Shown: positions 5,878 through 8,621 of the stretch, in pieces
Position numbering within the stretch: position 1 is the stretch's first letter
Layout of the letters: the number at the start of each line of letters is the position of its first letter
Source of the DNA: Planctomycetota bacterium
GTDB lineage: Bacteria; Planctomycetota; Planctomycetia; Pirellulales; UBA7805
Reading direction: 5' to 3'
Length of the DNA: 8,621 nt
Assembly: GCA_030605285.1 (NCBI GenBank)
Contig: JAUWIQ010000062.1
Location: 1 to 8,621 of the forward strand
Program-made: the position numbers and the translations under genes
The notes under the pieces: generated by a model
What the model saw: the letters and a program-made list of their open reading frames with translations, nothing else
What the model was told of the DNA's origin: nothing
Database searches by the model: none

Positions 5878-7692
5878 ATGAGTCCAAGTTTTCTGGCCCT
5901 ATGTGCTCTGCTTCCTATTTTTGTAGTCGCCCTGTTGCTGGTGGTACTCCGCTGGCCGGCAAGCCGGGCGATGCCCTTCTCATACGCCACAGTCGTATTG
6001 CTTTCGCTCTTCGTCTGGCAGGTACCCGCGATCCAGGTTGCCGCGGCGACCGTACATGGTCTGGTCATCACGGTGTCGTTGCTGGTGATTATTTTCGGCG
6101 CGATACTCCTCCTCAATACCTTGCGGGAGAGCGGTGCCCTGGCGGTGATCCGTCATGGCTTTACCCACATTTCACCCGACCGCCGAGTCCAGGTTATTAT
6201 CATCGCTTGGCTGTTTGGATCCTTTATTGAGGGTTCTGCAGGATTTGGCACGCCGGCTGCCGTGGCGGTTCCGCTGTTGGTCGGTTTAGGGTTTCCTGCG
6301 ATGTGTGCCGTGGTGGCGGGGATGGTGATTCAAAGTACCCCGGTTTCTTTTGGGGCACTCGGCACACCCATTTTGTTTGGGGTGGGAAAAGGACTTGCAG
6401 AAGACCCCGAGGGGGGGCGATTTGCCCGCGAGGCGGGCTTTGTTGGTCCGGGAGGCGGGATTGCCTGGGAAGGCTTCCTGGCTGAGATTGGCTTCAAGGT
6501 GGCCCTCTTACACACGGTCGCAGGTGCGCTGGTGCCGCTATTGGTTGTGGTCTTGATGACCCGATTTTTCGGCCCGAACCGCTCTCTGGTCGAGGGCCTG
6601 AGGGCCTGGAAATTTTGCCTCTATGCATCCGCGGCGATGACCATTCCCTACCTGCTGGGGGCCCGATTTCTGGGACCCGAGTTTCCCTCGCTGCTGGGCG
6701 GTCTCCTCGGCATGCTGATTGTGATCCCAGCCGCCCGGACAGGAATTTTTCGACCCCCGGACGGGCCCTGGGATTTTGAGAAAAAAGACCAGTGGGATCC
6801 CGAGTGGACTGGAACGATCCGACTCGATCAGGATCAACTTGCGACCCGGCCGATGAGTCTATGGCGAGCTTGGAGCCCCTATTTTTTCGTGGCGGTGCTG
6901 CTGGTAGCGACGCGGGTGGAGCCACTGGGAATCAAGCAATTTTTGCAATCCCCAGCGGTAACGCTTCAGCTGTCTAATATTTTTGGCACTGAAATTGGCT
7001 CTCGGGTCCAACCACTTTACCTTCCGGGTACGATCTTTGTGTTGGTTTCCTTGCTGACTTTCCTCCTGCACGGCATGCGTGCAGCGCGTTACGCGACCGC
7101 CTGGCGACGATCTGCCAGGACATTATTAAGTGCCTCTGTGGCACTTGTTTTCACCGTGCCGATGGTTCAAGTCTTTATTCATTCTGCGGGCGGCGCAAGT
7201 GGTTACGAAAAAATGCCGCTCACCTTGGCAGAAGGGGTCGCTTCGATGACCGGTTCCGCGTGGCCCCTGTTTGCCCCACTGATTGGCGGCCTGGGAGCGT
7301 TTGTTGCAGGTAGCAACACGGTCAGCAATATGATGTTTTCACTTTTCCAGTTTGGTATCGGCGAGCGGATTGGCGTCGATCCGATGTGGGTGGTGGCATT
7401 ACAGGCAGTTGGTGGAGCGGCAGGCAATACGATTTGCGTACACAACGTAGTGGCCGCTTCTGCGGTTGCGGGGCTGGTAGGTAAGGAAGGTACAGTCATC
7501 CGTAAAACCTTGCCGGTTTTTTTCTACTACGCGCTCCTTGCCGGATCACTCGGCTATGCGGTCGTATGGCACACGGAAAAAGGCTGGTTGAATTGGGGAT
7601 CCTTCCTGTTTGCCTTCTTTGTGATTTCGATCATCCTCTCTGGGATGGTCTTGCTTGCGCGCACCGACCGGAGTCGCAAGACCTTCCGCTGA
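5878..7692 (+). CDS. lldP: L-lactate permease family transporter (LldP/LctP)
   Basis: This inner-membrane carrier of 604 residues belongs to the lactate permease family (PF02652, TC 2.A.14), whose known members bring in L-lactate, D-lactate or glycolate with protons. The protein is hydrophobic throughout, with a dozen or more membrane segments. Family signatures are [17 protein letters not shown] (114-130), [13 protein letters not shown] (153-165) and, in the second half, [15 protein letters not shown] (470-484), followed by a Gly-rich segment with Asn-Thr-Ile-Cys and His-Asn-Val. E. coli LldP has 551 residues; the extra length is partly in a Trp-rich, charged loop near 295-325. The start has a GGAG ribosome site. 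The gene follows the LMF homologue by 106 bases on the same strand and ends 9 bases from the convergent hemA. The exact substrate, lactate or glycolate, cannot be told from sequence, and no lactate dehydrogenase gene lies in the window. Confidence 0.92.
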   Translation: MSPSFLALCALLPIFVVALLLVVLRWPASRAMPFSYATVVLLSLFVWQVPAIQVAAATVHGLVITVSLLVIIFGAILLLNTLRESGALAVIRHGFTHISPDRRVQVIIIAWLFGSFIEGSAGFGTPAAVAVPLLVGLGFPAMCAVVAGMVIQSTPVSFGALGTPILFGVGKGLAEDPEGGRFAREAGFVGPGGGIAWEGFLAEIGFKVALLHTVAGALVPLLVVVLMTRFFGPNRSLVEGLRAWKFCLYASAAMTIPYLLGARFLGPEFPSLLGGLLGMLIVIPAARTGIFRPPDGPWDFEKKDQWDPEWTGTIRLDQDQLATRPMSLWRAWSPYFFVAVLLVATRVEPLGIKQFLQSPAVTLQLSNIFGTEIGSRVQPLYLPGTIFVLVSLLTFLLHGMRAARYATAWRRSARTLLSASVALVFTVPMVQVFIHSAGGASGYEKMPLTLAEGVASMTGSAWPLFAPLIGGLGAFVAGSNTVSNMMFSLFQFGIGERIGVDPMWVVALQAVGGAAGNTICVHNVVAASAVAGLVGKEGTVIRKTLPVFFYYALLAGSLGYAVVWHTEKGWLNWGSFLFAFFVISIILSGMVLLARTDRSRKTFR

Positions 7693-7707
7693 CTGCGACC
7701 ATCAGTC
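7647..7707. other. Cluster of inverted repeats at the lldP/hemA convergence
   Basis: Perfect 8-base arms GGTCTTGC (7647-7654) and GCAAGACC (7676-7683) flank a 21-base loop that holds the palindrome TGCGCGCA (7656-7663) and a CGAC/GTCG stem (7665-7668 with 7673-7676). A second stem, GACTG (7691-7695) with CAGTC (7703-7707), spans both stop codons and is followed by TTT on the plus strand. They may act as a two-way terminator for the converging genes, but no long T-run is present on either strand. Confidence 0.35.
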
Positions 7708-8621
7708 TTTCAAATTGAACAACCGCTTGAGGGCCTCAAGCAGTGTGTGGGGGGTGCCGTCACGGGCTTCCCTGCGGAGGGAATCAAGGGGAGGATGTAG
7801 GATTTTGTTGATGAAGCGGTCAAAAGTGTATTCGATTTCTTTGCGACACGGATCGTTCATGTCGGGTATCTTGTTAAATAGTCGCTGTAATTCTTCGCTC
7901 TTAAGCTTTTCGCAGCTTTCCCGGAGTTGGCGGATTGTTGGTGCTGTCGCGCGGTGATGCAGATCGTCCATAAAGCGACGAGTCTCTTCTTCAATGATTT
8001 TCTCAGCGGCAGGCCATTCCTTTTGACGGCCTTCTCGATTGCGCTGGCAGACCAGTTTCAGATCATCAATGTTGTAGAGATAGACCCCCAGGGAAGCCCC
8101 GATGGCAGACTCGAAATCGCAGGGAACCGCCAGATCCAGAATGGCCAGTGGCCGCTGATAACGTTGGGGCTCAATTTTTCTAAAATCTTCAAGGGTCACA
8201 ACCGGCTCGCGAGAGGATGTGGTGCTCACCACAAGATCGGCTTCCAGAAGTAATTTGGGTAAGCGTTCCCAGAGGGCCGGGCGACATTGCCACCTCCGGG
8301 CCAACTCTTCGCTTCGTGTGTTATTCCGGTTAACAACCGTAATACATTTCCCTCCTTCGTCGCGCACATATTCTAAAGTCTCCTCGGCCATTTCCCCGCT
8401 ACCGATGAGCAGTATGTTTTTGTCGTCAAGTTGTTCAAAGATCTGTTTGGCAAAATCGGCTACCGCAACAGCGGGTACGCTGGTGCGCCGTTGATTGATC
8501 GAAGTATGAGCCGCAATGCGGCGGGCAGACTTAAGCGCAGCCTGAAAGACCCCGTGCGTCAAAGGCCCGGTACTACCGAGCATGGTTGCCTGTTCATAGG
8601 CTTTTTTGACTTGACCAAGAA
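7702..8621 (-). CDS. hemA: Glutamyl-tRNA reductase HemA, 5' end cut by the window
   Basis: HemA reduces glutamyl-tRNA(Glu) with NADPH to glutamate-1-semialdehyde, the first committed step of the C5 heme and tetrapyrrole pathway, in the cytoplasm. The visible 305 residues start beyond the window edge. The first complete codons read LGQVKKAYEQA, matching the family's ILGQVK helix near residue 118 of the E. coli enzyme, so the ATG at 8583 is internal. Missing are about 115 residues that carry the catalytic Cys and His. Present are the linker (Arg-Arg-Ile, Thr-Ser-Val-Pro), the NADPH-binding Rossmann motif GSGEMAEETL (73-82 of the visible part), the DLAVPCDFE segment, YLYNIDDL, and the C-terminal dimerisation helices ending LKRLFNLKD. 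It is convergent with the permease gene and has its own promoter outside the window. Nothing suggests it is defective. Confidence 0.95.
   Translation of the reverse strand, partial: LGQVKKAYEQATMLGSTGPLTHGVFQAALKSARRIAAHTSINQRRTSVPAVAVADFAKQIFEQLDDKNILLIGSGEMAEETLEYVRDEGGKCITVVNRNNTRSEELARRWQCRPALWERLPKLLLEADLVVSTTSSREPVVTLEDFRKIEPQRYQRPLAILDLAVPCDFESAIGASLGVYLYNIDDLKLVCQRNREGRQKEWPAAEKIIEEETRRFMDDLHHRATAPTIRQLRESCEKLKSEELQRLFNKIPDMNDPCRKEIEYTFDRFINKILHPPLDSLRREARDGTPHTLLEALKRLFNLKD

Noticed and set aside
8581..8583. ATG at 8583 as the true hemA start
   Set aside because: The frame continues upstream with LGQVKKAYEQA, which matches conserved glutamyl-tRNA reductase sequence, so the ATG is internal and the gene is cut by the window.

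Overview
The window looks like chromosomal DNA of a planctomycete (PVC superphylum), or possibly a single contig from a draft or metagenome assembly. The main evidence is the 850-residue secreted protein at 1512-4064. It joins a six-bladed-propeller type dehydrogenase domain to a C-terminal CxxCH heme domain of the Pirellula/Verrucomicrobium type, an architecture largely confined to that group. A bacterial lipase maturation factor homologue and a lactate-permease-family carrier fit the same background. Both ends of the window cut through open genes.

Layout. Bases 1-333 are a low-complexity tract that reads on the minus strand as a strict Ser-X dipeptide repeat, with 55 serines in 55 alternate positions, and runs off the left edge. 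At about 331-333 it meets, abruptly and head-on, a RecQ helicase reading frame (333-1421, plus strand) that lacks its whole first third, including the ATP-binding Walker A motif. After a 90-base gap containing a TATAAT box and a 14-codon ORF with a perfect Shine-Dalgarno come three plus-strand genes: the PVC-type heme/propeller protein (1512-4064), the lipase maturation factor homologue (best start 4209, end 5771) and a lactate permease family transporter (5878-7692). The last gene, hemA (glutamyl-tRNA reductase), lies on the minus strand, converges on the permease with a 9-base gap, and is cut by the right edge.

How the genes may work together. The heme/propeller protein and the permease suggest uptake and periplasmic oxidation of small organic substrates, and HemA makes the first committed precursor of heme. 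No shared pathway is proven, and the three plus-strand genes are spaced widely enough (about 144 and 106 bases) to have their own promoters.

Most unusual features. (1) The Ser-X repeat has a 38-residue superunit whose copies are almost identical as protein but heavily scrambled at the codon level, using both serine codon families. (2) At the junction near 331-333 two unrelated genes on opposite strands are both truncated at the same point, with only about 3 bases fitting both sides. This is either a real rearrangement breakpoint or a chimeric join, and should be settled before recQ or the repeat gene is interpreted. I found no RNA gene, CRISPR array, insertion sequence or complete novel multi-gene system.
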